Below are positions 63,926 to 64,000 of a DNA stretch of 64,000 nucleotides, piece after piece. Source of the stretch: Flammeovirga sp. EKP202 (GTDB taxonomy: Bacteria; Bacteroidota; Bacteroidia; Cytophagales; Flammeovirgaceae); assembly GCF_014534745.1 (NCBI RefSeq), contig NZ_JACVVP010000034.1:18146-82145 (forward strand), given 5' to 3'. A program made the position numbers and the translations under genes. A model generated the notes under the pieces. It saw only the letters and a list, made by a program, of their open reading frames with translations. It made no database searches and was not told the origin of the DNA. Position 1 is the first letter of the stretch. Every line of letters starts with the position of its first letter.

Positions 63926-63999
63926 GGAGCAGTAGTTCAGTTGGTTAGAATACCTGCCTGTCACGCAGGGGGTCGCGGGTTCGAGTCCCGTCTGTTCCG
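63926..63999 (+). tRNA. tRNA-Asp (GTC)
   Basis: The 74-nt gene has a 7-bp acceptor stem GGAGCAG/CTGTTCC with one G-U pair, anticodon stem CCTGC/GCAGG with loop CTGTCAC giving anticodon GTC (63960-63962), and a TTCGAGT T-loop. The discriminator base is G at 63999. The C at 64000 could start an encoded CCA. Confidence 0.97.
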
Positions 64000-64000
64000 C

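Noticed and set aside
1..64000. CRISPR array, transposase, integrase or prophage genes
   Set aside because: No regularly spaced repeats, transposase or phage structural genes were seen in the window.

Overview
The window reads as chromosomal DNA of an AT-rich Bacteroidota bacterium, most likely a Cytophagales member close to Flammeovirga. The pointers are a type IX secretion C-terminal domain, an S46 dipeptidyl peptidase, DUF2490 and DUF5683 proteins, the gene order parA-parB-DUF5683-dapB-lepB, YwqK/MORN-type repeats, promoters of the TAnnTTTG kind and absence of strong Shine-Dalgarno sites. The genus is an inference. Most genes are housekeeping, and many intergenic gaps hold clear intrinsic terminators.

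Layout. 1-13.4 kb: the start of a DUF4011-like SF1 helicase, apbE, a penicillin V acylase-like enzyme, a low-GC two-gene island (membrane coiled-coil protein plus a zinc/PD-(D/E)XK nuclease-like protein, 3783-5619), an MBL hydrolase, a DoxX protein, a T9SS-exported BNR-repeat protein with its lipoprotein partner, pgk and a GNAT protein. 13.5-19 kb: a membrane protein, an unlisted 45-residue gene, a LuxR-type response regulator with its 7TMR-DISM histidine kinase, and a DEAD-box helicase. 19-31 kb: htpG, a FkbM-like methyltransferase, a TlpA thioredoxin, YjbQ, an AsmA-like protein, yeiH with its LysR regulator, an ArsC-fold protein without cysteines, two outer-membrane barrels and a GlgE-like GH13 protein. 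31-44 kb: a large sensor kinase, a glycosyltransferase overlapping a menE-like ligase, a YwqK repeat protein, an S4 protein, a TPR protein, an M28 peptidase, a DUF3179 protein, hemA and an AraC regulator. 44-56.8 kb: ilvC, lgt, tsaD, a TerB-like protein, an S46 peptidase of DPP11 type, lepB-dapB-DUF5683-parB-parA (minus strand) and a polysaccharide deacetylase. 57-64 kb: the ilvE-ilvD-ilvB-ilvN operon, a 33-codon ORF, ilvA and tRNA-Asp.

How the genes work together. Branched-chain amino acid synthesis is nearly complete here: ilvA, ilvB/N, ilvC, ilvD and ilvE, with ilvC about 13 kb away from the rest. The ilvEDBN operon is preceded by a leader with a 23-codon peptide rich in Ile, Val and Leu codons, an antiterminator element overlapping the peptide's stop codon, and a terminator. 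This is a textbook layout for ribosome-mediated attenuation. The parA to lepB block couples chromosome partitioning, lysine/peptidoglycan precursor synthesis and protein export in one transcription unit. The least explained elements are the 3783-5619 island, the small ORFs at 14267-14404 and 62280-62381, the substituted catalytic motifs in the GH13 protein, and several palindromes or direct repeats in divergent promoters.
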